From the NCBI RefSeq assembly GCF_001954195.1, contig NZ_MBES01000078.1, positions 124,001 to 188,000 of the forward strand: a stretch of DNA of 64,000 bases, given 5' to 3'. The stretch is from Mycobacterium sp. IS-1264 (GTDB taxonomy: Bacteria; Actinomycetota; Actinomycetes; Mycobacteriales; Mycobacteriaceae). This document shows, in pieces, positions 22,113 through 29,730 of this stretch. The notes beneath the pieces are model-generated. The model was given only the letters and a program-made list of their open reading frames with translations, had not been told where the DNA came from and did no database searches. Numbering within the stretch: position 1 is the stretch's first letter; each line of letters starts with the position of its first letter. A program made the translations under genes and the position numbers.

Positions 22113-23552
22113 ATGCGCGCGGAAAGGCACCGAACGGCTCGACGCGGTATACCCCTGCGGGTGGGCCTCGTCGCGGCCACCCTGCTGTTGGTGGCCTGCG
22201 GTCTGGTGGCGTCCGGGATCGCGGTGACGTCGATCCTTCGTCATAGCCTGATCAGCCGGATCGACCAGACGCTGCTCGACGCGTCCCGCGGCTGGGCCCA
22301 GGCGCCGCGGCGGCAATCCGCGCCGCCGTACGAGGGTCCGGACCCGGGCCGGCCGCCGTCGAAGTTCTACGTGCGCGGCGTCGGCATCGACGGCACCCCG
22401 TTCACAGCGATCAACGACCGCAACGCCGAACCGGCGCTGCCGCCCGACAACAACGTGGGACCCAATCCCACGACGCTGCCCTCGGTCAATGGCTCCGATA
22501 TTCAGTGGCGCGCGGTGTCGGTGCGCGGTCCACACGGTTTGATCACCGTCGCGATCGATCTGTCCGACGTCCAGCACACCCTGCGCTCGCTGGTCTTGTT
22601 GCAGATCGGCATCGGGGCGGCGGTGCTGGTGGTGGTCGGGGTCGCGAGCTTCGTCGTGGTGCACCGCAGCCTGCGGCCGCTGTACGAAGTCGAGCACACC
22701 GCCGCCGCGATCGCCGCGGGGCAGCGAGACCTCCTGGTTCCAGAACGCGATCCACGAACCGAGGTGGGCCGACTTTCGTTGGCGCTCAACGGGATGCTCA
22801 CCCAAATCCAGCAGGCGCTGGCCTCTTCGGAGTCGTCGGCCGAGAAGGCGCGCGGTTCCGAGGAGCGGATGCGACGGTTCATCACCGACGCCAGCCACGA
22901 ACTGCGCACGCCGTTGACTACGATTCGTGGCTTCGCGGAACTGTATCGGCAGGGCGCCGCGCGTGACGTTGCCATGCTGCTGTCGCGGATCGAAAGCGAA
23001 GCCAGCCGGATGGGCTTGCTCGTGGACGACCTGCTCCTGCTGGCGCGGTTGGACGTGCAACGGCCGCTGGAGCACCACCAGGTCGACTTGCTGGCGCTGG
23101 CCAGCGATGCCGTGCACGACGCGCAGGCGATCGACCCGACGCGCAGCATCACGATGGAAGTCTTCGACGGCCCCGGCGTCCCCGAAGTGGTCGGCGACGA
23201 GCCCCGGATCCGGCAGGTGCTGAGCAACTTGGTTGCGAATGCGCTGCAGCACACCCCGGCCAGCGCCGACGTCGTCGTGCGCGTCGGCACGGAAGGCGAC
23301 GACGTGGTGCTCGAGGTGGCCGACACGGGCCCGGGGATGAGCCAGCAGGACGCGTCGCGGGTGTTCGAGCGGTTCTATCGCACCGACTCGTCGCGGGCCC
23401 GGGCCAGCGGCGGCACCGGCCTGGGGTTGTCGATCGTCGACTCGCTGGTGCACGCGCACGGCGGCGACGTCACCGTGACCACCGTGCCGGGAGAGGGTTG
23501 CTGCTTCCGCGTCAGGCTGCCGCGCAGCAGCGACGTGCCCACGCGCGTTTGA
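22113..23552 (+). CDS. phoR: Sensor histidine kinase PhoR
   Basis: This 479-residue membrane histidine kinase partners PhoP. First membrane helix about 15-40, extracytoplasmic sensor loop about 45-158 (Pro-rich, QAPRRQSAPPYEGPD), second helix about 160-184, HAMP domain to about 240, HisKA with phospho-acceptor His262 in DASHELRTPLTT, and a HATPase domain with N-box NLVANALQHTP, G1 DTGPGM, F-box FERFYR and G2 GGTGLGLSIV. All catalytic boxes are intact. It starts 2 bp after phoP and is convergent with the HIT gene (3 bp gap). Signal is thought to be acid pH and chloride in relatives. Confidence 0.96.
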   Translation: MRAERHRTARRGIPLRVGLVAATLLLVACGLVASGIAVTSILRHSLISRIDQTLLDASRGWAQAPRRQSAPPYEGPDPGRPPSKFYVRGVGIDGTPFTAINDRNAEPALPPDNNVGPNPTTLPSVNGSDIQWRAVSVRGPHGLITVAIDLSDVQHTLRSLVLLQIGIGAAVLVVVGVASFVVVHRSLRPLYEVEHTAAAIAAGQRDLLVPERDPRTEVGRLSLALNGMLTQIQQALASSESSAEKARGSEERMRRFITDASHELRTPLTTIRGFAELYRQGAARDVAMLLSRIESEASRMGLLVDDLLLLARLDVQRPLEHHQVDLLALASDAVHDAQAIDPTRSITMEVFDGPGVPEVVGDEPRIRQVLSNLVANALQHTPASADVVVRVGTEGDDVVLEVADTGPGMSQQDASRVFERFYRTDSSRARASGGTGLGLSIVDSLVHAHGGDVTVTTVPGEGCCFRVRLPRSSDVPTRV

Positions 23553-23555
23553 GCT

Positions 23556-23960
23556 CTAAGCCAGTTGCTCCAGCGCCGCCTTGATCCGGGCCTGGGCCTG
23601 GTCGAGGGATTCCGGCGACGGGTTGCGGTCGACGTTGGCAAAGCCGAAATCGCTCAGGCTGCGGGTGGGGAAGACATGGACGTGCAGATGCGGCACTTCC
23701 AGCCCCGCGATGATCACCCCGGCACGCTCCGTTCTGAACGCCTTGCACACCGCCTTGCCGATCAGCTGACTCACCGCCATGACGCGTGAGAACGCCGCGT
23801 TGTCGACGTCCTGCCACTGATCGATCTCCTCGCGCGGCACCACCAGGGTGTGCCCCTGTGTCATCGGCTCGATGGTCAAGAACGCGACGACGTCGTCGTC
23901 CTCATATACAAATCGGCCGGGCAGTTCACGGTTGATGATCTTGGTGAAGATCGACGCCAT
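23556..23960 (-). CDS. HIT-family (histidine triad) protein, Rv0759c-like
   Basis: This 134-residue protein carries the histidine triad HLHVHVFP with His91, His93 and His95, and the N-terminal pattern [22 protein letters not shown] enzymes hydrolyse or transfer nucleotides from phosphoramidates and adenylated compounds. Length and motifs are those of the HinT branch, and a full active site is present. It is cytosolic. The order phoP, phoR, HIT on opposite strand is shared with M. tuberculosis, which supports the phoPR assignment. Confidence 0.92.
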   Translation of the reverse strand: MASIFTKIINRELPGRFVYEDDDVVAFLTIEPMTQGHTLVVPREEIDQWQDVDNAAFSRVMAVSQLIGKAVCKAFRTERAGVIIAGLEVPHLHVHVFPTRSLSDFGFANVDRNPSPESLDQAQARIKAALEQLA

Positions 23961-24036
23961 GGGCCAAGCATATGTGCCGATGAGTTTGGCCGGTCTCGAT
24001 GGTCAGTCCTGCAAAGACCAACAAGGAGACTTCGCC

Positions 24037-24681
24037 ATGTCACAGGTGCGCGTGCACAACTTTTCGGTTTCCCTCGACGGCTTCGGTACGGGCATCGGAC
24101 AAAGCATGGATGCGCCGTTCGGACACGCCGGCGGGCGGTTGCATGAGTGGTTTTTCGGCACGCGTACCTTCCGCACAATGCACGGCGAGTCGGGCGGGAC
24201 GACGGGCATCGACGACGCTTTCGCCAGCCAATGGGCAACGGGCATCGGCGCCGAAATCATGGGACGCCACAAGTTCGGACCGCAGCGCGGACCGTGGACC
24301 GCCGATGACTGGAAGGGTTGGTGGGGTGCCAACCCGCCATTCCATACCCCGGTCTTCGTGCTCACCCACCACCCCCGGCCCTCAATCGAGATGGAAGGTG
24401 GCACCACCTTCCACTTCATCGATGCCAGTCCCGCCGAGGCACTTCGAATCGCCCGAAAGACCGCCGGGGACAGGGACATTCGCCTCGGTGGAGGCCCGTC
24501 AAGCATCCGACAATTCCTCGCCGCCGACCTCGTCGACCACCTGCACGTCGTGGTGGTGCCGATCATCCTGGGCCGAGGCGAGCCGTTGTGGAATGGCCTG
24601 GAAGGCCTCGAAGAGCGATACTCCGTGGAATCGGTGAGCAGCCCCAGCGGCGTCACGCACCTGATCTTTACCCGCCGCTAG
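24037..24681 (+). CDS. RibD C-terminal-domain reductase (dihydrofolate-reductase fold)
   Basis: This 214-residue protein has the RibD_C/DHFR-like fold: VRVHNFSVSLDGFGTG at the start, IMGRHKFG in the middle, GTTFHFIDAS, then GDRDIRLGGGPSSIRQFLAADLVDHLHVVVVPIILGRGEPLW near the end. The glycine-rich region binds NADPH. ATG 24037 has AAGGAG 9 nt upstream. Such stand-alone proteins are not riboflavin enzymes in general; some reduce dihydrofolate or other pterins, as proposed for Rv2671. The 3' end overlaps the minus-strand RclC-like gene by 14 bp. Confidence 0.88.
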   Translation: MSQVRVHNFSVSLDGFGTGIGQSMDAPFGHAGGRLHEWFFGTRTFRTMHGESGGTTGIDDAFASQWATGIGAEIMGRHKFGPQRGPWTADDWKGWWGANPPFHTPVFVLTHHPRPSIEMEGGTTFHFIDASPAEALRIARKTAGDRDIRLGGGPSSIRQFLAADLVDHLHVVVVPIILGRGEPLWNGLEGLEERYSVESVSSPSGVTHLIFTRR

Positions 24682-25168
24682 GCCTGTCGCGGGCTGCCAG
24701 CGCGTCGGCAAGCGTCCAGACCGCCAGGCCGAGTAGCGCAACGTCTTTGATCAGGAATCCACCGTCCGCCGACAGCAGGGGGAATCCTCCTGCGGCGGCG
24801 TCGAAAATATCCGGTGTGGTGAACAAGAAGCTGATGGTGGCGACGAAAAGGCCAATCGACATTAAGCTGCCTACGATCGACGCGCGGGGCGACATGGGTT
24901 TGACCGAAAGCAACAGTGCTGCAGTAAGTTCGAAGATTCCAAGCAGGGTTGAGAACGTGCGGACCGAGAACACGGCATAGAGCCAACTCATGAAGGGGCT
25001 ATGCGCTATGAGCGGTTGGATTCCCTGCGCCTCGTAGGCCGTGAATTTCATTACGCCGAACCAGGCGATCACGATGACCAACCCGTAGCGGGCGAGCCCG
25101 CTGCCCAGCCGCATCGTGGCATCGGCTATTGCGAAGTCTTGAGTGGAAACGTTGTACCGCAGGTTCAT
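24668..25168 (-). CDS. DUF417 (YkgB/RclC-like) membrane protein
   Basis: This 166-residue protein has four membrane helices and the DUF417 signature: WFGVMKFTAYEAQGIQPLIAHSPFMSWLY near residue 35 and FPLLSADGGFLIKDVALLG near 130, both closely matching E. coli RclC (YkgB). RclC belongs to the reactive-chlorine response in E. coli. ATG 25168 has AAGGA about 8 nt upstream and overlaps the stop of the GNAT gene (ATGA), so it is translated as the last of a three-gene operon. The mechanism of the family is unknown. Link to an oxidative stress response is inferred from this homology and from the divergent ECF sigma factor. Confidence 0.85.
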   Translation of the reverse strand: MNLRYNVSTQDFAIADATMRLGSGLARYGLVIVIAWFGVMKFTAYEAQGIQPLIAHSPFMSWLYAVFSVRTFSTLLGIFELTAALLLSVKPMSPRASIVGSLMSIGLFVATISFLFTTPDIFDAAAGGFPLLSADGGFLIKDVALLGLAVWTLADALAARDRPSGG

Positions 25169-25683
25169 TGAGCACATCCTTCAATGCGGGTCATTCGATA
25201 GCGGGTTACTGGTCCCAGGGGGCCGGGTACGCAGGCGATGGGGGTCATGCCGAGACGTTCGATCACTGCGGCCGACGCGACGTTGCCGCCGTCGACCTCG
25301 GCGAAAATCTCCGCTAGACCCAATTTGCCTAGCGCGTAATCGATCACGCCGCCCGCTGCCTCGGTGGCATAGCCGTTGCTCCAGCTGTCGGGGGTCAGGC
25401 TATAGAAGACTTCGACGCCCACGTCCTCCAACGGCCGTAACCCAACCGCGCCGACGGGTGGACCGCCGCCGTCGAGCCGAATGAGCCATAGCCCATATCC
25501 GCCGGACGCGAAGCGGCGAACGCTTTCCATGATGGTTGCCACTATCTCGTCCGGGACGGCGGGCGTTGCGTCGAACAAGAACCGGCGAATCACTGGATCG
25601 CTCCAATGCGCGATCAAGAAGTCGGCGTCGTCCGCCGATACCGGGCGCAGCGTAAGCCGTTGCAGTTCAAGCACGTCCGTCAC
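25165..25683 (-). CDS. GNAT (RimJ/RimL-type) acetyltransferase
   Basis: This 172-residue protein has the GNAT fold: RLTLRPVSADDADFLIAHW at the N-terminus, GLWLIRLDGGGPPVGAVGL (strands), the acetyl-CoA-binding stretch SWSNGYATEAAGGVIDYALG, and FAEVDGGNVASAAVIERLGM. It probably acetylates the amino group of a small molecule or protein N-terminus. GTG 25683 overlaps the preceding TGA (GTGA). It is the middle gene of a coupled trio with a 4-TM protein and an RclC-like protein, which suggests joint function in one response. Confidence 0.88.
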   Translation of the reverse strand: MTDVLELQRLTLRPVSADDADFLIAHWSDPVIRRFLFDATPAVPDEIVATIMESVRRFASGGYGLWLIRLDGGGPPVGAVGLRPLEDVGVEVFYSLTPDSWSNGYATEAAGGVIDYALGKLGLAEIFAEVDGGNVASAAVIERLGMTPIACVPGPLGPVTRYRMTRIEGCAQ

Positions 25684-26177
25684 ATCGGACTCCAGCCGGT
25701 GGAGGCGAATACGGCACCCCGCGACCTCACCAGACCCGCGAGCATCAGCGCGCAGTACCCGTAGGGCAACACCATGAGCGGCTGCCCGGTTGCGCTGAAG
25801 AAGCGGGTGGCCATGATCGCATCGTGGAGACCGACCCATACGAAGCAAAAGGCAAGGAACCACCATGCCCAGCGCTGTCCGTCGCGCAGCCCGAACCGCG
25901 CGACGAGAATCACGGCGACCGCGCCGGCCACGATGTTGACCCCGCCGACCGAGCCGCTCAACTGCATCCACGCCGGGGCGTCGAGTCCGGCGCGCGAAAG
26001 ATCCGAGTAGGAGAAGTCGAGGGTGCCTAACCCGGTCCACCACGCAGAATTCGGGCGTGCCGCCACACCGATCCATGTGGTCAGGAGCGTGGTCAGTCCG
26101 GCCGCGAGGGGAACGAAGCCGGCGGCGAAATTCAGCTTCCAGCCCGGCACGGTGGACAGGCTCGTGGATGATTGCAT
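25680..26177 (-). CDS. Four-helix membrane protein, operon leader
   Basis: This 165-residue integral membrane protein has four predicted helices (about 15-37, 75-97, 104-125, 133-155). No domain is recognised; conserved-looking positions are WTGLGTLDFSYSDLSRAG and DAIMATRFFSATGQP. It starts the operon 4TM-GNAT-RclC-like and its stop overlaps the GNAT start (GTGA). Its promoter faces the ECF sigma gene, with an inverted repeat in the shared 116-bp region. Role unknown. Confidence 0.75.
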   Translation of the reverse strand: MQSSTSLSTVPGWKLNFAAGFVPLAAGLTTLLTTWIGVAARPNSAWWTGLGTLDFSYSDLSRAGLDAPAWMQLSGSVGGVNIVAGAVAVILVARFGLRDGQRWAWWFLAFCFVWVGLHDAIMATRFFSATGQPLMVLPYGYCALMLAGLVRSRGAVFASTGWSPM

Positions 26178-26205
26178 GCTGAGTGGTGTGCGTGGGATCG
26201 TCCGG

Positions 26206-26236
26206 CGTTACACAGACTGTGGATGGCGGTGTAACG
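26206..26236. promoter_or_regulatory. Inverted repeat in the divergent ECF sigma promoter region
   Basis: CGTTACAC (26206-26213) and GTGTAACG (26229-26236) form a perfect 8-bp inverted repeat with a 15-bp spacer. It lies between the divergent starts at 26177 (minus) and 26294 (plus). The arm GTTAC resembles ECF -35 elements and may be recognised in both directions. An operator is the alternative. Confidence 0.5.
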
Positions 26237-26293
26237 ATCGGGCCCGTCCGGCCAACTAAATCTAAAGCCGATGGTGGTTAGCGTTAGGTCGCG

Positions 26294-26926
26294 ATGACTG
26301 TGAAAGACGAGTCGGGGCTGATCGCGGCGCTGCGCGAAGGCGACGAGGCCGCATTCGCCCAGCTTGTCGATCAGTACACCCCGGCGATGCTGCGGGTGGC
26401 TCGCGGTTATGCGCCGACACATCAGATCGCCGAGGAGGTCGTCCAGGAAGCCTGGATCGCGCTGCTGAAAGGAATTTCGAGATTTGAAGGCCGATCCTCG
26501 TTACGCACTTGGCTTTTCGCCGTGGTAATCAATATCGCCAAGCAGCGGGGCTTGAGGGAGCGCCGCGACGCCGACGCGGAAATCGCCGCGTATACCGGTG
26601 GCACCGTCGATCCCGGGCGATTCCGTGGTGCCGACGACCCGGCGTGGCCGGGTCATTGGAAAGAACGTCAGGAACCGGCCGCGTTCCCCGACACCCCGGA
26701 GGGGTCGGTCCTCGCCGATGAATTGGTCGCGGTCGCGCGACGCGAACTCGACAAACTACCGGAACGTCAGCGCATGGTCGTGTCGCTGCGCGACATGCTC
26801 GGATTCGACTCCAGCGAGGTGTGCGAATTGCTCAACATCAGCGTGGCCAACCAGAGGGTGCTGCTGCACCGCGGCAGGGCCGCCGTCCGGCAAACACTCG
26901 AGAACTACCTGGCGGACCCGTCATGA
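26294..26926 (+). CDS. ECF-type RNA polymerase sigma factor
   Basis: This 210-residue group-4 sigma factor has region 2 (about 8-75: AFAQLVDQYTPAMLRVA, VVQEAWIALLKGISRFEGRSSLRTWLFAVV) and region 4 (about 145-200: LDKLPERQRMVVSLRDMLGFDSSEVCELLNISVANQRVLLHRGR). The linker between them is long and Pro/Trp-containing (about 95-135), as in some ECF groups with a ZAS anti-sigma. ATG 26923 of the anti-sigma overlaps its TGA stop (ATGA), the usual arrangement. It is divergent from the membrane protein-GNAT-RclC-like operon, which it may transcribe. None of the classic M. tuberculosis sigma names is assigned. Confidence 0.92.
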   Translation: MTVKDESGLIAALREGDEAAFAQLVDQYTPAMLRVARGYAPTHQIAEEVVQEAWIALLKGISRFEGRSSLRTWLFAVVINIAKQRGLRERRDADAEIAAYTGGTVDPGRFRGADDPAWPGHWKERQEPAAFPDTPEGSVLADELVAVARRELDKLPERQRMVVSLRDMLGFDSSEVCELLNISVANQRVLLHRGRAAVRQTLENYLADPS

Positions 26927-27162
26927 GCGCGCGGCCGATGGACTGCAACGAGCTGGTCGAGCTTGTCACCGCCTATCTGGACGACGCGCTGGACGAGCCG
27001 ACCCGCGCCCGTTTCGTCGGCCACTTGCAAGCGTGTGACGGCTGCGAAAACTATCTCCAGCAATTCCGCACGACGGTGGCGACCCTCGGCAAGATTCCCG
27101 GCGAGGAACTCGACCCCGCCTTCCGCGACCGACTGCTCAGCGCCTTTCGCCACTGGCAATAG
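26923..27162 (+). CDS. Zinc-binding anti-sigma factor (ZAS)
   Basis: This 79-residue protein has a ZAS domain: CNELVELVTAYLDDALDEPTR followed by HLQACDGC, that is, HxxxCxxC, with the earlier Cys as a possible fourth ligand. It lacks a membrane helix, so it is a soluble anti-sigma of the RsrA/RshA type, whose zinc site senses thiol oxidation. It is translationally coupled to the sigma gene (ATGA overlap). The short C-terminal helix ends RHWQ. It presumably holds the sigma factor inactive until oxidative or other stress. A strong hairpin follows 22 bp downstream. Confidence 0.88.
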   Translation: MSARPMDCNELVELVTAYLDDALDEPTRARFVGHLQACDGCENYLQQFRTTVATLGKIPGEELDPAFRDRLLSAFRHWQ

Positions 27163-27183
27163 AACAAGGACAGCATACGGGTG

Positions 27184-27243
27184 CCGAGATTGCCGCCATG
27201 GCTGTGGTCGCCGTCCAATTCGCGACCATGACGGCAATTTCGG
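27184..27243. terminator. Strong two-part hairpin between anti-sigma and SnoaL genes
   Basis: The outer arms CCGAGATTGCCGCCAT (27184-27199) and ATGACGGCAATTTCGG (27228-27243) pair over 16 positions with one mismatch and one G-U in RNA. The inner arms GGTCGC (27206-27211) and GCGACC (27222-27227) add six pairs, with a 10-nt loop. It lies between convergent genes and most likely ends both transcripts. Confidence 0.65.
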
Positions 27244-27261
27244 CGCGTGGAGCAGTGCCGG

Positions 27262-27681
27262 CTACTCCTCCCTGCCGAACTTCATCGCGTCGAGGTTCCA
27301 GTACCCTCGCATGTTGGTGATCAGCCCCGCGTCGTTGACCTTGTAGGTGAACACCCCGCGCACCTCGCTCGTGACACCACCCTCAAACTTGCTGTGCAGC
27401 ACCAGGATATGGGCTATCTCGTCGGGTGAGCTGGACGGGAACGTCTCCTCGCAGGTGATCGTCAACTGATTGGCCGCGATGTTGTTGTCGTAAAAGGCGG
27501 CGACGCCTTCCTTGCCCTTCACGCCGTCGCCCTCGGGGTTGGTCACCGACTTGCCGATGGGGTCCTCGATCACGACGTCGTCGGCCATCAGCGCGAGCCA
27601 GCCCTCGCGGTCATGGGCCTGCACACAGCGCCACGACGATTGCGACGCGGTCAGTGCCGGGGATTGGGCGGTTTGGGTCAT
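27262..27681 (-). CDS. SnoaL/ketosteroid-isomerase-like protein (Rv0760c-like)
   Basis: This 139-residue protein is a close relative of M. tuberculosis Rv0760c, a delta5-3-ketosteroid-isomerase-like NTF2-fold protein: SSWRCVQAHDREGWLALMADDVVIEDPIGKSVTN and the C-terminal VNDAGLITNMRGYWNLDAMKFG. An Asp in the DPIGKSV region corresponds to the catalytic Asp of ketosteroid isomerase. Rv0760c binds steroids, and the neighbouring CYP51, P450 and dehydrogenases fit a sterol or steroid substrate. It is the last gene of the operon that begins with the TetR at 35814, 15 bp after the preceding stop. Confidence 0.92.
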   Translation of the reverse strand: MTQTAQSPALTASQSSWRCVQAHDREGWLALMADDVVIEDPIGKSVTNPEGDGVKGKEGVAAFYDNNIAANQLTITCEETFPSSSPDEIAHILVLHSKFEGGVTSEVRGVFTYKVNDAGLITNMRGYWNLDAMKFGREE

Positions 27682-27696
27682 CGTGTTCTCCTGTCT

Positions 27697-29712
27697 CTAG
27701 ATTGCGCACGCGGCGCGTGCGCCCTCCTCGGTGGCTTTGCGGATGAGGCCAAGGCCGCTGCAGTCGCCGGCCGCGTGCACCTCGGCTCCGGGCATGGCGG
27801 CGACCAGGCGGTCGAATAACGCGGTGTCGGGCTCGACCGTCCCGGCCAGCACGACGCTGTCGGCGGGCAATTGCCGCCGGGTGCCACCGGCGGGCGTGAA
27901 CACCACGGCGGTGGTCGTGATTCGTTCGACTTCCGCCCGGACATGGACGGTGACGCCGAGCCGGTCCAGACGATCCATGTGCTCGGTCTTGCGCTTGTTG
28001 CCCACTTCGGGGGCGATGTCCTTGCCTGCCTCGAGTACCGACACCAGCCGGCCCCGGCTCGCGAGAAATTCCGCCAATTCCAGCGCGACCAGGTCACCGC
28101 CGACGATGGCCACACGCCGCCCAACGGGCATCCACGCCCGGCTGGCGAGGCGAACCGCCGTGGGGCGCACCAGCCGCTGTCGCCAGCCGGCGAACAGTTG
28201 GCCGTCGAGGACTGCACGTAACCCGGGACCGGTGCGGACGTGCGGCAGGTCGGCTCCCGGTAGGGTCGGCAGGGCGACATGGCCGCCCGTTGCCACGATC
28301 ACCGCGTCGGGCGTCTGAGCGATGACCTCCTCGGCCGAAACCGCATGGCGCAGGGCGACTTTCGCGGTGCTCGACTTGATCTCGTCGCGCAGATAGTGCA
28401 GGAACGGCTGGTTTTCCGGGTGCAGCACCGACGCCCACCGCAGGGCGCCGCCCAATTGGCCACCGCGTTCGAATAGCTGGACGCGATGGCCCCGCTCGGC
28501 GGCCACGCGGGCGGCTTCGAGCCCGGCGGGTCCGCCGCCGATCACTACGACGCGCTTGGCGCGCGTGGTGCGGGGCGCCGCCAATTCGCGCTCCTTGCCG
28601 GTGCGGGGATTGACCGCGCAGTCGACGGAGAAGCGTTGTTCCATTGAGTCGATGCAGTTTTCGCAGGAGATGCACTTGCGAATCCGGTGTGCGTTCCCGG
28701 ATCGCAGTTTGCGCGGCAGCTCGGGGTCGGCGAGCAGCGGGCGGCCCATCGCGATGAAATCCGCACGCCCCTCGGCAAGGATTTCCTCGGCCCGGGCCGG
28801 GTCGTGGATTCGGCCGACGGCGATCACCGGCACGTCGACGGCCTGCTTGACCGCGGCGGCGGCGCCGACGTTGACCGCGTCGCCGTCGTCGGCACCGTTG
28901 ACCATCCCGGTGACCAGTCGGTCTATCACGCCGCCGCTGACGTGAAACGCATCCACGCCGGCGGCCACCAGTTCGGGTGCCACCCGCGCGGTTTCGTAGA
29001 TCGGCCGTCCTCCGGCCACCCGTTCGTAACCGGAAATCCGCAACGTGATGGGCAGGGCGTCGCCGACCTCGGAGCGAATCGCCGCCAGCGCGTCCAGCAC
29101 CACCTTGATCCGACCGCGCGACGAGTCGCCCCGGTAGTCATCGGTGCGTCGATTGCGTTGCGGGGCAAGGAAAGAGCCCAGCAGCATGTAGCCATGCGCG
29201 GCGTGCAGCTCGATCCCGTCGTATCCCGCCTCGGCGGCGCGGCGCACCGCGGCCTTGAACAGGTCGAACACCGCGCAGAGCTGAGCCTTGCTGATCTCCG
29301 TCGACGGACGGCCGGTGAGATAGGACGGGATCACCGAGGGCCCCACGGACGGGACGCCGAAGATCTCCGGCCCCAGGCCGTCGGGGCCGGCGTGCACGAT
29401 CTGGGGCTGGATCTTGGCGCCGTGTTCGTGCACGGCCTCGACCAGCGCACGATGGGCGTCGACCGCATCGTCGGTGGCCAGATGCAGGCCGCCCGGAGTC
29501 TCGGGGTGGCGATGGTCGATTCCGGTGGCGCCCAACGTGATCAGCCCGACGCCACCGCGAGCTCGGGCGGCGAAATAGTCGCGGGTGCGCTGCGACGGCA
29601 GCCCGTCGGGGGTGCCGTACATCGTCTCCATCGGAGACATCACCAACCGGTTGCGCACCGTCATGGCGCCGATTCGCCCGGGCGCCAACAGATGCCGAAA
29701 GCCGGCGGTCAC
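27697..29712 (-). CDS. Old-yellow-enzyme-type FMN/[4Fe-4S]/FAD reductase (2,4-dienoyl-CoA reductase family)
   Basis: This 671-residue protein has an N-terminal TIM-barrel FMN domain (about 1-370: VRNRLVMSPMETMYG, IELHAAHGYMLLGSFLAPQRNRRTDDYRG with the His and Tyr of the family) and a short iron-sulfur segment CISCENCIDSMEQRF with a fourth Cys at VDCAVNP. A C-terminal FAD/NAD(P) module follows (about 395-670: VVVIGGGPAGLEAARVAAERG and VAIVGGDLVALELAEFLAS). The architecture is that of FadH/Bai-type enoate reductases, moving electrons from NADPH via FAD and 4Fe-4S to FMN to reduce a conjugated double bond. The cysteine spacing is C-x2-C-x2-C, one shorter than in FadH. GTG 29712 is 18 bp from the adhB stop. 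It is inserted between adhB and the SnoaL gene compared with M. tuberculosis. Confidence 0.9.
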   Translation of the reverse strand: MTAGFRHLLAPGRIGAMTVRNRLVMSPMETMYGTPDGLPSQRTRDYFAARARGGVGLITLGATGIDHRHPETPGGLHLATDDAVDAHRALVEAVHEHGAKIQPQIVHAGPDGLGPEIFGVPSVGPSVIPSYLTGRPSTEISKAQLCAVFDLFKAAVRRAAEAGYDGIELHAAHGYMLLGSFLAPQRNRRTDDYRGDSSRGRIKVVLDALAAIRSEVGDALPITLRISGYERVAGGRPIYETARVAPELVAAGVDAFHVSGGVIDRLVTGMVNGADDGDAVNVGAAAAVKQAVDVPVIAVGRIHDPARAEEILAEGRADFIAMGRPLLADPELPRKLRSGNAHRIRKCISCENCIDSMEQRFSVDCAVNPRTGKERELAAPRTTRAKRVVVIGGGPAGLEAARVAAERGHRVQLFERGGQLGGALRWASVLHPENQPFLHYLRDEIKSSTAKVALRHAVSAEEVIAQTPDAVIVATGGHVALPTLPGADLPHVRTGPGLRAVLDGQLFAGWRQRLVRPTAVRLASRAWMPVGRRVAIVGGDLVALELAEFLASRGRLVSVLEAGKDIAPEVGNKRKTEHMDRLDRLGVTVHVRAEVERITTTAVVFTPAGGTRRQLPADSVVLAGTVEPDTALFDRLVAAMPGAEVHAAGDCSGLGLIRKATEEGARAACAI

Positions 29713-29730
29713 CGGCAAGCCGATGGTCGG

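Noticed and set aside
21391-23552. Two-component pair considered as TcrXY, since an LpqH-like gene is near
   Set aside because: The receiver and output domains match PhoP closely and the HIT gene follows phoR as in Rv0757-Rv0759c; the LpqH-like gene is 4 kb away.
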